Source of the DNA: Propionibacteriaceae bacterium
GTDB lineage: Bacteria > Actinomycetota > Actinomycetes > Propionibacteriales > Propionibacteriaceae
Direction: 5' to 3'
Length of the DNA stretch: 6,555 bases
Assembly (NCBI GenBank): GCA_030544185.1
Contig: JAUNRO010000180.1
Span: 1-6,555 of the forward strand
Part shown: positions 1 through 6,555 of the stretch, one piece after another
How positions within the stretch are numbered: the first letter of the stretch is position 1
Layout of the letters: each line of letters begins with the position of its first letter
The notes under the pieces: model-generated
Database searches by the model: none
Told to the model about the DNA's origin: nothing
What the model saw: the letters and a program-made list of their open reading frames with translations, nothing else
Translations under genes and position numbers: made by a program

Positions 1-736
1 ACCCGAGCGGGTTGGTGCCGTACTGCAGCATCGGCTCCAGGATTGCCTGACCGTCGGGGTGGACCTGTTCGGCCTCGCCGAGGAGGCTGGAGAAGTTCAT
101 CCCGTACTTCGCCAGGACCCAGATGGTCATGATGCCCGCACCGAGCATGAGCAGCACGGCCTTGATCATCTGCACCCAGGTGGTGCCCTTCATGCCGCCG
201 ATGAGCACATAGACCATCATCAGGATGCCGACGATGGCGATGATGCCGATCTGGATGCCGGTGCCCGAGACGTTCAGGAGCACGGCCACCAGGCTGCCGG
301 CACCCACCATCTGGGCCAGCAGATAGAAGAAGCTGATGACCAGGGTTGAGATGGCGGCCGCCATCCGGACGGGGGCCTGCTTCATGCGGAAGGACAGCAC
401 ATCGGCCATCGTGTATTTGCCGGTGTTTCGCATGGGCTCGGCGACCAACAGCAGTGCGACGAGCCACGCGACGAGATAGCCGATCGAGAAGAGGAGTCCG
501 TCGTAGCCATAGAGGGCCACGGCGCCCGCGATGCCGAGGAACGAGGCCGCGGAAAGGTAATCGCCCGCAATCGCGAAACCGTTCTGCGTGCCGCTGAACT
601 CAGCGCCACCGGTGTAGTAGGCCTTGCCCTTCTTGGCACGCCCACCGCTGGAGACATAGATCACGATGCCCAGTGTCAGGACGACGAAGGCAGCGAAGAT
701 CGAGATGTTGAGGATCGGATTGGCTTGGTTGTCCAT
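1..736 (-). CDS. actP: Cation/acetate-type solute:sodium symporter (ActP/MctC-like), 3' part missing
   Basis: This is an integral membrane symporter of the solute:sodium symporter (SSS) family, expected to import acetate or similar short monocarboxylates with a cation. I translated the minus strand by hand. It reads openly for 245 codons from ATG at 736 to the window edge with no stop, so the C-terminal part (about half of a normal 500-550 aa protein) is outside. Family hallmarks are YYTGG (40-44), FSGTQNGFAIAGDYLSAASF (47-66), NTGKYTMADVLSFRM (104-118), QMVGAG (142-147) and GGMKGTTWVQ (180-189). Hydrophobic segments lie at about 10-29, 66-99, 125-155, 160-180 and 190-210. GGAGGG at 746-751, nine bases before the ATG and inside the upstream gene, is a good ribosome binding site. 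The start base is shared with the stop of the DUF485 gene (TGATG), which implies translational coupling. The YjcH(DUF485)-ActP order is the classic arrangement. Family is certain; the exact substrate is inferred. Confidence 0.93.
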   Translation of the reverse strand, partial: MDNQANPILNISIFAAFVVLTLGIVIYVSSGGRAKKGKAYYTGGAEFSGTQNGFAIAGDYLSAASFLGIAGAVALYGYDGLLFSIGYLVAWLVALLLVAEPMRNTGKYTMADVLSFRMKQAPVRMAAAISTLVISFFYLLAQMVGAGSLVAVLLNVSGTGIQIGIIAIVGILMMVYVLIGGMKGTTWVQMIKAVLLMLGAGIMTIWVLAKYGMNFSSLLGEAEQVHPDGQAILEPMLQYGTNPLG

Positions 737-1098
737 CAGTTCTCACCCTCCAGTCGCACCCGGAGCTCGCCAGCGAGCGGGTCCAGGTTCTTGTTGGCAT
801 GGCGGATGTACATCGCCGTGAGCAGGAAGGTGGTCACGAACTGCAGGAGTCCGAGGAAGATGCCGACGTTCACGTTGCCGATGAACGGGGTGGACATGAA
901 GTCCGTGGCAAATGTGGACAGCAGCACGAACGCGAAATACCAGACCAGGAACGCCACGGTCAGGGGGAACGCGAAGTTGCGGAAGTTCTTCCGCAGCTGC
1001 TGAAACTCTGGGGTCTTGCTGGCCTCCACGAATTCGTCGCGGGTAGGTTCTCGCTTGGCCGGAGGGCTCTCTCCGGGCCGTTCGGCACTGGATGCCAT
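736..1098 (-). CDS. DUF485 family small membrane protein, partner gene of the acetate symporter
   Basis: This is a 120-aa protein of the DUF485 (YjcH-like) family. Members are small inner-membrane proteins encoded immediately before ActP-type symporters; their biochemical role is not settled. A polar N-terminus (1-38, rich in Glu, Pro and Arg) is followed by the conserved FQQLRKNFRNFAFP stretch (32-45). Two membrane segments follow at about 43-64 and 77-98, and then the family signature NKNLDPLAGELR (102-113). I chose the ATG at 1098 because AAAGGAG at 1105-1111 lies six bases upstream of it and the family begins near here. The reading frame does extend upstream to 1158, but those 20 residues look non-family and have no comparable ribosome site. 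The stop TGA (738-736) shares its last base with the ATG of the symporter gene. The pair is clearly one transcription unit. Confidence 0.92.
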   Translation of the reverse strand: MASSAERPGESPPAKREPTRDEFVEASKTPEFQQLRKNFRNFAFPLTVAFLVWYFAFVLLSTFATDFMSTPFIGNVNVGIFLGLLQFVTTFLLTAMYIRHANKNLDPLAGELRVRLEGEN

Positions 1099-1213
1099 CG
1101 GCCTCTCCTTTAGGTGTCGCCGTTGAAACCAGGGGATGCCGCAAACATCGCACACCAACCCGCCTCAGGGGAGGATTTGGCAACAATCGCAGCCAGGCCG
1201 TTACGCAATGCCT

Positions 1214-1228
1214 ATAGGAATTCCCTAT
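1214..1228. promoter_or_regulatory. Short palindrome ATAGG-N5-CCTAT, possible operator
   Basis: ATAGG (1214-1218) and CCTAT (1224-1228) are inverted copies separated by five bases. GGAATTCC (1217-1224) is an alternative perfect 8-bp palindrome in the same place. It is centred at about -33 relative to the candidate start site of the GNAT gene, where a repressor could block RNA polymerase, and it is also upstream of the divergent symporter unit. The arms are short, so chance is a real possibility. No known regulator site is recognised. Confidence 0.3.
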
Positions 1229-1241
1229 GACCAGAAAACGG

Positions 1242-1247
1242 TAACCT
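1242..1247 (+). promoter_or_regulatory. Candidate -10 box (TAACCT) for a leaderless GNAT transcript
   Basis: TAACCT fits the actinobacterial TANNNT -10 pattern and ends six bases before the GTG start at 1254. This is the spacing expected if transcription begins on the start codon itself. No Shine-Dalgarno sequence precedes that GTG, which agrees with a leaderless message. No good -35 element is visible at the usual distance. The call is inferred from spacing only. Confidence 0.4.
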
Positions 1248-1253
1248 AAATGG

Positions 1254-1757
1254 GTGCGCATCGCTCTCGCTCATCCTGACCAGTATGCAGAGATCGGCGC
1301 CTGCACAGTCTCTGCGTACGCACATTTCCACGCCTCGACTCCCGCCTATCGCACCAGATTGGCCGACGCCGCCGCGCGCGCGGCGCAGGCCGAACTCTGG
1401 GTCGCCACCGATGCCGATGGCGGCGTACTCGGCTCGGTCACCCGATGCCCACCCGGATCGCCCTGGCGGGAGATCGCGCGGGAGGGGGAGGGGGAGTTCC
1501 GGATGCTCGCGGTCGCGCCGGCCGCCCAGGGGTGCGGGGTGGGTGCCGCGCTCGTCCGGCATGTCGTCGACCTCTGCCGCGCCGACGGAGACCATGCGAT
1601 CGTGCTCTCCACATCGGGTCAGATGACGATCGCGCAGGGTCTCTATCGCCGGCTCGGGTTCGCCCGGTTGCCGGAGCGGGACTGGAGCCCGGAGCCGGAG
1701 GTCGACCTGATGGCGTTCGCGCTGCCGCTCCACCCCGAGCCGGCCGGTTTCAACTAG
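1254..1757 (+). CDS. GNAT family N-acetyltransferase
   Basis: This 167-aa protein belongs to the GCN5-related N-acetyltransferase superfamily, which moves an acetyl group from acetyl-CoA to an amine on a small molecule or protein. It has the whole fold in order: an N-terminal beta strand and helix (1-45), LWVATDADGGVLGSV (48-62) for strands 2-3, and FRMLAVAPAAQGCGVGAALV (82-101). That last stretch is motif A with the pyrophosphate-binding loop QGCGVG at 92-97. LYRRLGFARLP (130-140) is the motif B ending. The length is typical of a single-domain member. The GTG at 1254 is used because it puts the first strand at the N-terminus; the ATG at 1250 is in another frame. A run of G-rich codons at 1480-1496 encodes EGEGE just before motif A. 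The substrate cannot be told from sequence. It is divergent from the symporter unit and directly upstream of the DUF3151 gene. Confidence 0.9.
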   Translation: MRIALAHPDQYAEIGACTVSAYAHFHASTPAYRTRLADAAARAAQAELWVATDADGGVLGSVTRCPPGSPWREIAREGEGEFRMLAVAPAAQGCGVGAALVRHVVDLCRADGDHAIVLSTSGQMTIAQGLYRRLGFARLPERDWSPEPEVDLMAFALPLHPEPAGFN

Positions 1758-1760
1758 GGT
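1755..1760 (+). promoter_or_regulatory. Candidate -10 box (TAGGGT) overlapping the GNAT stop codon
   Basis: TAGGGT is a good actinobacterial -10 hexamer (TANNNT). Its first three bases are the TAG stop codon of the GNAT gene. Seven bases separate it from the GTG at 1768, the spacing typical of leaderless transcripts. No clear -35 element is present. If real, the DUF3151 gene has its own promoter in addition to any read-through from the GNAT gene. Confidence 0.4.
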
Positions 1761-1767
1761 GTGGGCC

Positions 1768-2253
1768 GTGAACGAACCGAAAGTCAATCTGCTTGCCAGC
1801 CACGGCACGACCCCGGCGACCGAGCTGCCGGACGACCCGGCCGCGGCCGAGATCCTGGAGCACGGCAAGGAACGGTTCGTCGAGATCGTCCGCAAGCACC
1901 CCGAATCCAGCCTCTGCTGGGCGATGCTGGCCGAGGGGGCGCTGACGCTCGGCACTGCGGACGGTGACGTGACCGCTTATGCGTACGCCCGGACGGGCTA
2001 TCACCGCGGCCTGGACGCGCTGCGCCGGGCTGGCTGGAAGGGCCAGGGCCCGGTTCCCTGGGAGCATCAGCCGAACCGCGGCTTCCTGCGCGCCCTCTGG
2101 GCGCTGGCGGTGGCGGCGCACCGGATCGGTGAGGAGCCGGAATCCGAGCGGTGCGCCCAGTTCCTCAAGGATTCCTCCGCAACCGGCTATGCCGAGCTGG
2201 CCGAGGCCAGACCGCTCGACCGGGTCGCGGACTCATCGGGTGCGGCTGAGTGA
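1768..2253 (+). CDS. DUF3151 domain-containing protein
   Basis: This is a 161-aa soluble protein of the actinobacterial DUF3151 family, whose function is unknown. The recognisable core is NLLASHG...ATELPDDP (7-24), then HPESSLCWAMLAEGAL (44-59), then YARTGYHRGLDALRRAGW (73-90). It continues with GPVPWEHQPNRGFLRALWAL (94-113) and AAHRIGE (116-122). The pattern is helical, with Trp, Ala and Leu repeated as in TPR-like helical proteins, but I see no catalytic motif. There is no signal peptide or membrane segment. Two GTG codons are possible starts: 1759, one base after the GNAT stop, and 1768. I prefer 1768 because it begins MNEPKVNLL and lies at the right distance from TAGGGT; the choice alters only three residues. 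From memory, members often lie close to purA in actinobacteria, and that is the arrangement here. This suggests, but does not show, a link with nucleotide or central metabolism. Confidence 0.85.
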   Translation: MNEPKVNLLASHGTTPATELPDDPAAAEILEHGKERFVEIVRKHPESSLCWAMLAEGALTLGTADGDVTAYAYARTGYHRGLDALRRAGWKGQGPVPWEHQPNRGFLRALWALAVAAHRIGEEPESERCAQFLKDSSATGYAELAEARPLDRVADSSGAAE

Positions 2254-2259
2254 TCTCGT

Positions 2260-2265
2260 TATCCT
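2260..2265 (+). promoter_or_regulatory. Candidate -10 box (TATCCT) for purA-purD-purB
   Basis: TATCCT, seven bases after the DUF3151 stop codon, fits TANNNT and is the best -10-like sequence in the 80-bp gap before purA. A start about seven bases downstream would give a leader of roughly 60 bases containing the hairpin at 2278-2308. No -35 match is seen at 16-18 bp upstream. The support is weak. Confidence 0.3.
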
Positions 2266-2267
2266 GA

Positions 2268-3620
<1,353 letters not shown>

Positions 3621-3653
3621 TCACCGCAACCCCACGCGACATCAAGGAGCGAC

Positions 3654-4934
3654 ATGAAAGTACTCGTCCTCGGCAGCGGCGCCCGCGAGCACGCCCTCGC
3701 GGCAGCGATTGAGCGTGACCCGATCGTCACGAAGGTTTATGCGGCGCCCGGCTCCGCGATGATGGCGCAGGTCGCCGAGCTGGTCCAGGTGGACCTCCTC
3801 TATCCCGCCGAGGTCGCGGCGCTTGCCCAGGAACTCGAGATCGGGCTCGTGGTGGTCGGCCCCGAGGCTCCGCTCGTCGCCGGTGTCGCCGACGCGGTTC
3901 GCGATGCGGGCATCCCCTGCTTCGGCCCGTCGGCGGGCGCCGCCCAGATCGAGGGCTCGAAGGCGTACGCCAAGGAGATCATGGCCGCGGCCGGCGTGCC
4001 GACCGCACAATCGCGGATCTGCGCCGACCTGGCCGAGGTGGAGGCCGCGCTCGATGAGTTCGGCGCGCCCTATGTCGTCAAGGAGGACGGCCTCGCCTCC
4101 GGCAAGGGCGTCATCGTGACCGACGACCGCGAGGCCGCGATCGCCCATGCCAAGAAGTGCGACCGGGTGCTCGTGGAGGAGTTCATGAGCGGCCCCGAGG
4201 TGTCGCTCTTCGCGATCTGCGACGGCAAGACCGCCCTGCCGATGCAGGCCGCCCAGGACTTCAAGCGCGCGCTGGATGGGGACAAGGGCCCGAACACCGG
4301 GGGCATGGGGGCGTACACCCCGCTCGCCTGGGCGCCGGCGAATCTCGAGGCCGAGGCGACCGAGAAGATCATTCAGCCGGTGCTCGACGAGATGGCGAAG
4401 CGTGGCACGCCGTTCATCGGCCTGCTGTACGCGGGGCTGATGCTCACCCCCAAGGGGGTCAAGGTCGTCGAGTTCAACGCGCGCTTCGGTGATCCGGAGA
4501 CGCAGCCGCTGCTGCTGCAGCTGGAGTCCCCCCTGGCCCAGGTGCTGCTGGCCGCCGCGAACGGTGAGCTGGAGACGGTTGGTTCGTTGCGGTTCACCCC
4601 GGGCTTCGCGGTCGGTGTCGTGATCGCCGCCGACGGCTATCCGGATGCTCCCGAACTCGGCACCCGCGTGTTCGAAGGCCAGTTCCGCTCAGGCAACATC
4701 AAGCTCTATCACGGCGGCACGGGCCGCGATGAGCTCGGCAACCTGGTCGTCACCGGTGGCCGGATCTTCACCGTCTGCGGCCGCGGCCATACGCTCGGCT
4801 TCGCGCGGAAGATGGTGTATGCCGCGATCCAGGCCTTCAATCTGCCCAAGACCTTCCACCGCGACGACATCGCGGCCAAGGCGGCCAAGGGCGAGATCAG
4901 CTATCAGGTGCCCGAGGGGGGCCTCTTCCAGTGA
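3654..4934 (+). CDS. purD: Phosphoribosylamine-glycine ligase (GAR synthetase)
   Basis: This cytosolic ATP-grasp ligase joins phosphoribosylamine and glycine to give glycinamide ribonucleotide, the second step of de novo purine synthesis. At 426 aa it is a normal stand-alone bacterial PurD, not fused to PurM or PurN. The order is an N-terminal Rossmann-like domain with GSGAREHA (7-14) and VVVGPEAPLV (66-75), then GPSAGAAQIEGSKAYAK (91-107). The ATP-grasp domain follows, with VVKEDGLASGKGV (141-153), EEFMSGPEVS (175-184), QDFKRALDGDKGPNTGGMGA (201-220) and FNARFGDPETQ (274-284). FNARFGDPETQ contains the GARS signature with metal- and ATP-binding Glu/Asn. The remainder (about 325-426) is the C-terminal domain. 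AAGGAG at 3644-3649, four bases before the ATG, is the ribosome site. It follows purA by 33 bp with no hairpin between them, and its stop overlaps the purB start by four bases, so it is co-transcribed and probably translationally coupled with purB. Confidence 0.98.
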   Translation: MKVLVLGSGAREHALAAAIERDPIVTKVYAAPGSAMMAQVAELVQVDLLYPAEVAALAQELEIGLVVVGPEAPLVAGVADAVRDAGIPCFGPSAGAAQIEGSKAYAKEIMAAAGVPTAQSRICADLAEVEAALDEFGAPYVVKEDGLASGKGVIVTDDREAAIAHAKKCDRVLVEEFMSGPEVSLFAICDGKTALPMQAAQDFKRALDGDKGPNTGGMGAYTPLAWAPANLEAEATEKIIQPVLDEMAKRGTPFIGLLYAGLMLTPKGVKVVEFNARFGDPETQPLLLQLESPLAQVLLAAANGELETVGSLRFTPGFAVGVVIAADGYPDAPELGTRVFEGQFRSGNIKLYHGGTGRDELGNLVVTGGRIFTVCGRGHTLGFARKMVYAAIQAFNLPKTFHRDDIAAKAAKGEISYQVPEGGLFQ

Positions 4935-6388
4935 CGGTTGAGCCGGGTGCCTCGGCGAGCATCCCCAACGTCCTGGCCACCCGCTATGCCTCGCCGGCGA
5001 TGCGGGCGATCTGGTCGCCCGAGGAGAAGATCCGTGCTGAGCGCCGGCTGTGGCTAGCGGTGCTGGCGGCCCAGCGCGATCTCGGGGTCGACTTCGGCGG
5101 CGATGACCCGGACGCGGTGATCGCTGGCTATGCAGCGGTGCTCGACCAGGTCGATCTCGCCTCGATCGCCGATCGCGAGCGGGTGACCAAGCACGACGTG
5201 AAGGCCCGGATCGAGGAGTTCAACGCCCTCGCCGGTCATGAGCACGTGCACAAGGGCATGACCAGCCGGGATCTCACCGAGAACATCGAGCAGTTCCAGG
5301 TGCTGGCCTCGCTGCGGCTCGTGCGCGATCGGATCGTCGCGACGCTCGTGGCGCTGTCGGGTCTGGCCGCGCGCTATGCCGAGCTGGCCATGGCTGGACG
5401 GTCCCACAACGTTGCGGCCCAGATCACCACGCTCGGGAAACGGTTCGCGACGGCGACCGATGAGCTGCTGGTCGCCTATGAGCGGGTCAGTGAGCTCATC
5501 GACCGCTATCCGCTGCGCGGGGTCAAGGGCCCGGTGGGGACCAGCCAGGACATGCTCGATCTGCTCGAGGGGGATGCGGGGAAGCTCGCTGAGCTGGAAG
5601 GCCGGGTGGCTGCGCAGTTGGGCTTCGCGCGGGTGCTGACCTCGACCGGCCAGGTCTATCCGCGGTCGTTGGACTGGGATGTGTTGAGCGCCCTGGCCCA
5701 GGTCGCGGCGGCGCCGAGCAATGTGGCGACGTCAATCCGGCTGATGGCGGGCCACGAGCTCGTGACCGAGGGCTTCAAGCCGGGACAGGTCGGCTCGTCC
5801 GCGATGCCGCACAAGATGAACACCCGATCGTGTGAGCGGGTGAACGGGTTTGCCGTGATCCTGCGCGGCTATGTGTCGATGGCGGGTGAGCTCGCCGGTG
5901 ACCAGTGGAACGAGGGGGATGTTTCCTGTTCGGTGGTACGCCGGGTTGCGCTGCCCGACGCCTGCTATGCGCTCGACGGGTTGTTCGAGACCTTCTTGAC
6001 CGTCCTGGGCGACTTCGGTGCGTTCGAGGCCGTGGTGGATGCCGAGCTGCGCCGCTATCTGCCGTTCCTCACCACCACCAAGGTCCTGATGGCCGCCGTC
6101 CGCAAGGGCATCGGCCGCGAGGCGGCCCACGAGGCGATCAAGGAGCACGCCGTCGCGGTGGCGCTCGAGATGCGCGAATCTGGCCGCGCCGACAACGATC
6201 TGATGGATCGGCTCGCCGGGGACACGCGGCTGGGGTTGTCCCGGGACGAGCTGGGGGAGCTGTTGACCGAACCGCTGGCGCTCGCTGGTTCCGCCACGGC
6301 CCAGGTGCAGCGTCTGGTCGATCGCGTCGCCGAGATCGCCGCGGCCCATCCCGAAGCCGCGGCGTATCAGCCCGGATCGGTGCTCTGA
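4931..6388 (+). CDS. purB: Adenylosuccinate lyase
   Basis: This fumarase/aspartase-superfamily enzyme releases fumarate in two reactions: SAICAR to AICAR in de novo synthesis, and adenylosuccinate to AMP. It acts in the cytosol, normally as a homotetramer. The protein is 485 aa, close to the length usual for actinobacterial PurB. Motifs are RYASPAM (18-24), TKHDVKARIEEF (86-97), HKGMTSRDLTENIE (107-120), GRSHN (156-160) with the likely catalytic His159, and KGPVGTSQDML (199-209). The superfamily signature GSSAMPHKMN (288-297) carries the serine of the mobile catalytic loop. DQWNEGDVSCSVVRRVALPD (324-343) is also conserved. The GTG start at 4931 shares GTGA with the purD stop; GAGGGGG (4914-4920) inside purD is the probable ribosome site. 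Ten residues (MTVEPGASAS) precede the conserved IPNVLATRY. It is the last gene of the cluster here: no purC or other pur gene begins in the remaining 167 bp. All ten of its tyrosines use TAT. Confidence 0.98.
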   Translation: MTVEPGASASIPNVLATRYASPAMRAIWSPEEKIRAERRLWLAVLAAQRDLGVDFGGDDPDAVIAGYAAVLDQVDLASIADRERVTKHDVKARIEEFNALAGHEHVHKGMTSRDLTENIEQFQVLASLRLVRDRIVATLVALSGLAARYAELAMAGRSHNVAAQITTLGKRFATATDELLVAYERVSELIDRYPLRGVKGPVGTSQDMLDLLEGDAGKLAELEGRVAAQLGFARVLTSTGQVYPRSLDWDVLSALAQVAAAPSNVATSIRLMAGHELVTEGFKPGQVGSSAMPHKMNTRSCERVNGFAVILRGYVSMAGELAGDQWNEGDVSCSVVRRVALPDACYALDGLFETFLTVLGDFGAFEAVVDAELRRYLPFLTTTKVLMAAVRKGIGREAAHEAIKEHAVAVALEMRESGRADNDLMDRLAGDTRLGLSRDELGELLTEPLALAGSATAQVQRLVDRVAEIAAAHPEAAAYQPGSVL

Positions 6389-6399
6389 GTCGAGCGGTG

Positions 6400-6416
6400 A
6401 GGGCGCGAGGCGCCCT
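6400..6416 (+). terminator. GC hairpin after purB, possible terminator without a U-tract
   Basis: AGGGCGC (6400-6406) pairs perfectly with GCGCCCT (6410-6416) around a three-base loop GAG, eleven bases after the purB stop. No run of T follows, so it is not a classical intrinsic terminator. Compact GC stems lacking a U-tract are proposed to terminate in some actinobacteria. Position makes it the natural end of the purA-purD-purB transcript. Confidence 0.5.
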
Positions 6417-6421
6417 GTGAC

Positions 6422-6436
6422 CGCAATTTCGTGCAT
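6422..6436 (+). repeat. Repeat motif copy 1, forward
   Basis: CGCAATTTCGTGCAT at this position is repeated exactly 41 bp downstream, and a variant occurs inverted near the window end. The similarity runs on into the flank: after AATTTCGTGCAT this copy reads CGGAGGGGTG, close to CCGAGGGGGGTG in the inverted copy. It lies in A/T-richer intergenic DNA just past the purB hairpin. Confidence 0.75.
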
Positions 6437-6462
6437 CGGAGGGGTGTCGGCGGCCCCAGGTG

Positions 6463-6477
6463 CGCAATTTCGTGCAT
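6463..6477 (+). repeat. Repeat motif copy 2, forward
   Basis: This is an exact second copy of the 15-base CGCAATTTCGTGCAT at 6422, with a start-to-start distance of 41 bp, near four helical turns. In its wider context TGCGCAATTTCGTGCA (6461-6476) is itself nearly palindromic: TGCGC can pair with GTGCA using one wobble. It forms the left outer arm of the 79-bp dyad. Confidence 0.75.
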
Positions 6478-6520
6478 GGTTTGGGGGTGCATCTGGAGTA
6501 TCCACTTGCACCCCCCTCGG

Positions 6521-6538
6521 ATTCACGAAATTTCGCGC
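6521..6538 (-). repeat. Repeat motif copy 3, inverted variant
   Basis: Read on the minus strand this is GCGCGAAATTTCGTGAAT, a diverged copy of the forward motif sharing AATTTCGTG and the following AT. It contains the perfect 10-bp palindrome CGAAATTTCG (6526-6535). It forms the right outer arm of the dyad. Confidence 0.65.
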
Positions 6539-6555
6539 AGCCGGCGCCCCCCGCG

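Larger units (their letters stand above)
1099..1253. promoter_or_regulatory. Divergent intergenic region between DUF485-actP and the GNAT gene
   Basis: This 155-bp non-coding stretch is more A/T-rich than its flanks at 1200-1253 and must carry promoters for both directions. On the minus strand the only clear element is the ribosome site AAAGGAG (1105-1111); I found no convincing -35/-10 pair for DUF485-actP. On the plus strand there is a -10-like box next to the GTG start and a short palindrome, both listed separately. No small gene or RNA could be supported here. Confidence 0.6.
6460..6538. repeat. 79-bp imperfect dyad made of two inverted repeat copies
   Basis: The sequence is symmetric about base 6499. 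Reading outward, TGGA/TCCA (6494-6497 with 6501-6504) match, then two mismatches. GGGGGTGCA (6483-6491) pairs with TGCACCCCC (6507-6515) over nine bases. After five mismatches, AT/AT match, then one mismatch. AATTTCGTG (6466-6474) pairs with CACGAAATT (6524-6532), again over nine bases. A GCG/CGC match follows at 6462-6464 with 6534-6536. By my count 28 of 38 positions per arm pair with no shift in register. The element could be a cruciform or hairpin, a paired protein-binding site, a bidirectional terminator, or a short dispersed palindromic repeat. No target duplication or transposase is visible. Confidence 0.7.

Noticed and set aside
59..349. Plus-strand open frame of 96 codons opposite the symporter gene
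   Set aside because: It is rich in His, Asp and Gln as expected from the complement of a membrane-protein gene; the minus strand is clearly the coding one.
1136..1150. GCAAACATCGC resembling part of a RamB-type acetate regulator site upstream of the symporter unit
   Set aside because: The match to a TTTGCAAA-type site is too poor and only one half is present, so I do not call an operator.
1480..1496. G-rich run (GGG-A-GGGGG-A-GGGGG) that could suggest a G-quadruplex
   Set aside because: It has only three runs of three or more G and lies inside the acetyltransferase gene, where it encodes a plain Glu-Gly repeat in frame.
1212..1955. Minus-strand open frame of 247 codons opposite the GNAT and DUF3151 genes
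   Set aside because: It spans two well-supported plus-strand genes and the promoter region, and its translation has no recognisable domain.
5732..6526. Minus-strand open frame of 264 codons covering the end of purB and the repeat cluster
   Set aside because: It lies mostly antisense to purB, has Arg/Gly/His-rich shadow composition, and its start is within the repeat dyad with no ribosome site.
6400..6538. A CRISPR-like array from the repeated 15-mer
   Set aside because: There are only two exact copies and one inverted variant, irregular spacing to the third, and no cas gene or spacer pattern.

Overview
This is a chromosomal stretch from a high-GC Gram-positive bacterium, almost certainly an actinobacterium. 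The evidence is G/C-rich third codon positions, GTG starts, a DUF3151 gene directly before purA, actinobacterial-style PurB and PurA sequences, and a DUF485 plus acetate-type symporter pair. I cannot name the genus. Propionibacteriales-like lineages are plausible, but that is a guess.

Layout. Positions 1-1098 (minus strand) hold a two-gene transport unit: a DUF485 membrane protein followed by a cation/acetate-type solute:sodium symporter whose 3' part lies outside the window. A 155-bp divergent intergenic region (1099-1253) separates it from the plus-strand genes. These are a GNAT N-acetyltransferase (1254-1757), a DUF3151 protein (1768-2253), and then purA, purD and purB (2334-6388). The last 167 bp (6389-6555) contain no gene. 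They hold a GC hairpin just after purB and a striking set of three related motifs, two of which form a 79-bp imperfect dyad.

Function. purA and purB carry out the two steps from IMP to AMP. PurB also works earlier in de novo IMP synthesis (SAICAR to AICAR), and PurD makes GAR near the start of that pathway. purD and purB overlap by four bases (GTGA), and purA is 33 bp before purD with no terminator between them, so the three probably form one operon. The symporter pair would serve uptake of acetate or other short monocarboxylates and looks unrelated to purine synthesis.

No mobile element, CRISPR array, RNA gene or defence system is visible. Most of the window is ordinary housekeeping DNA. 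The items that deserve a second look are the palindromic repeat cluster after purB, two candidate leaderless promoters (one of which uses the stop codon of the preceding gene as its -10 box), a hairpin in the purA leader, and a tyrosine-specific preference for TAT codons in the pur genes.
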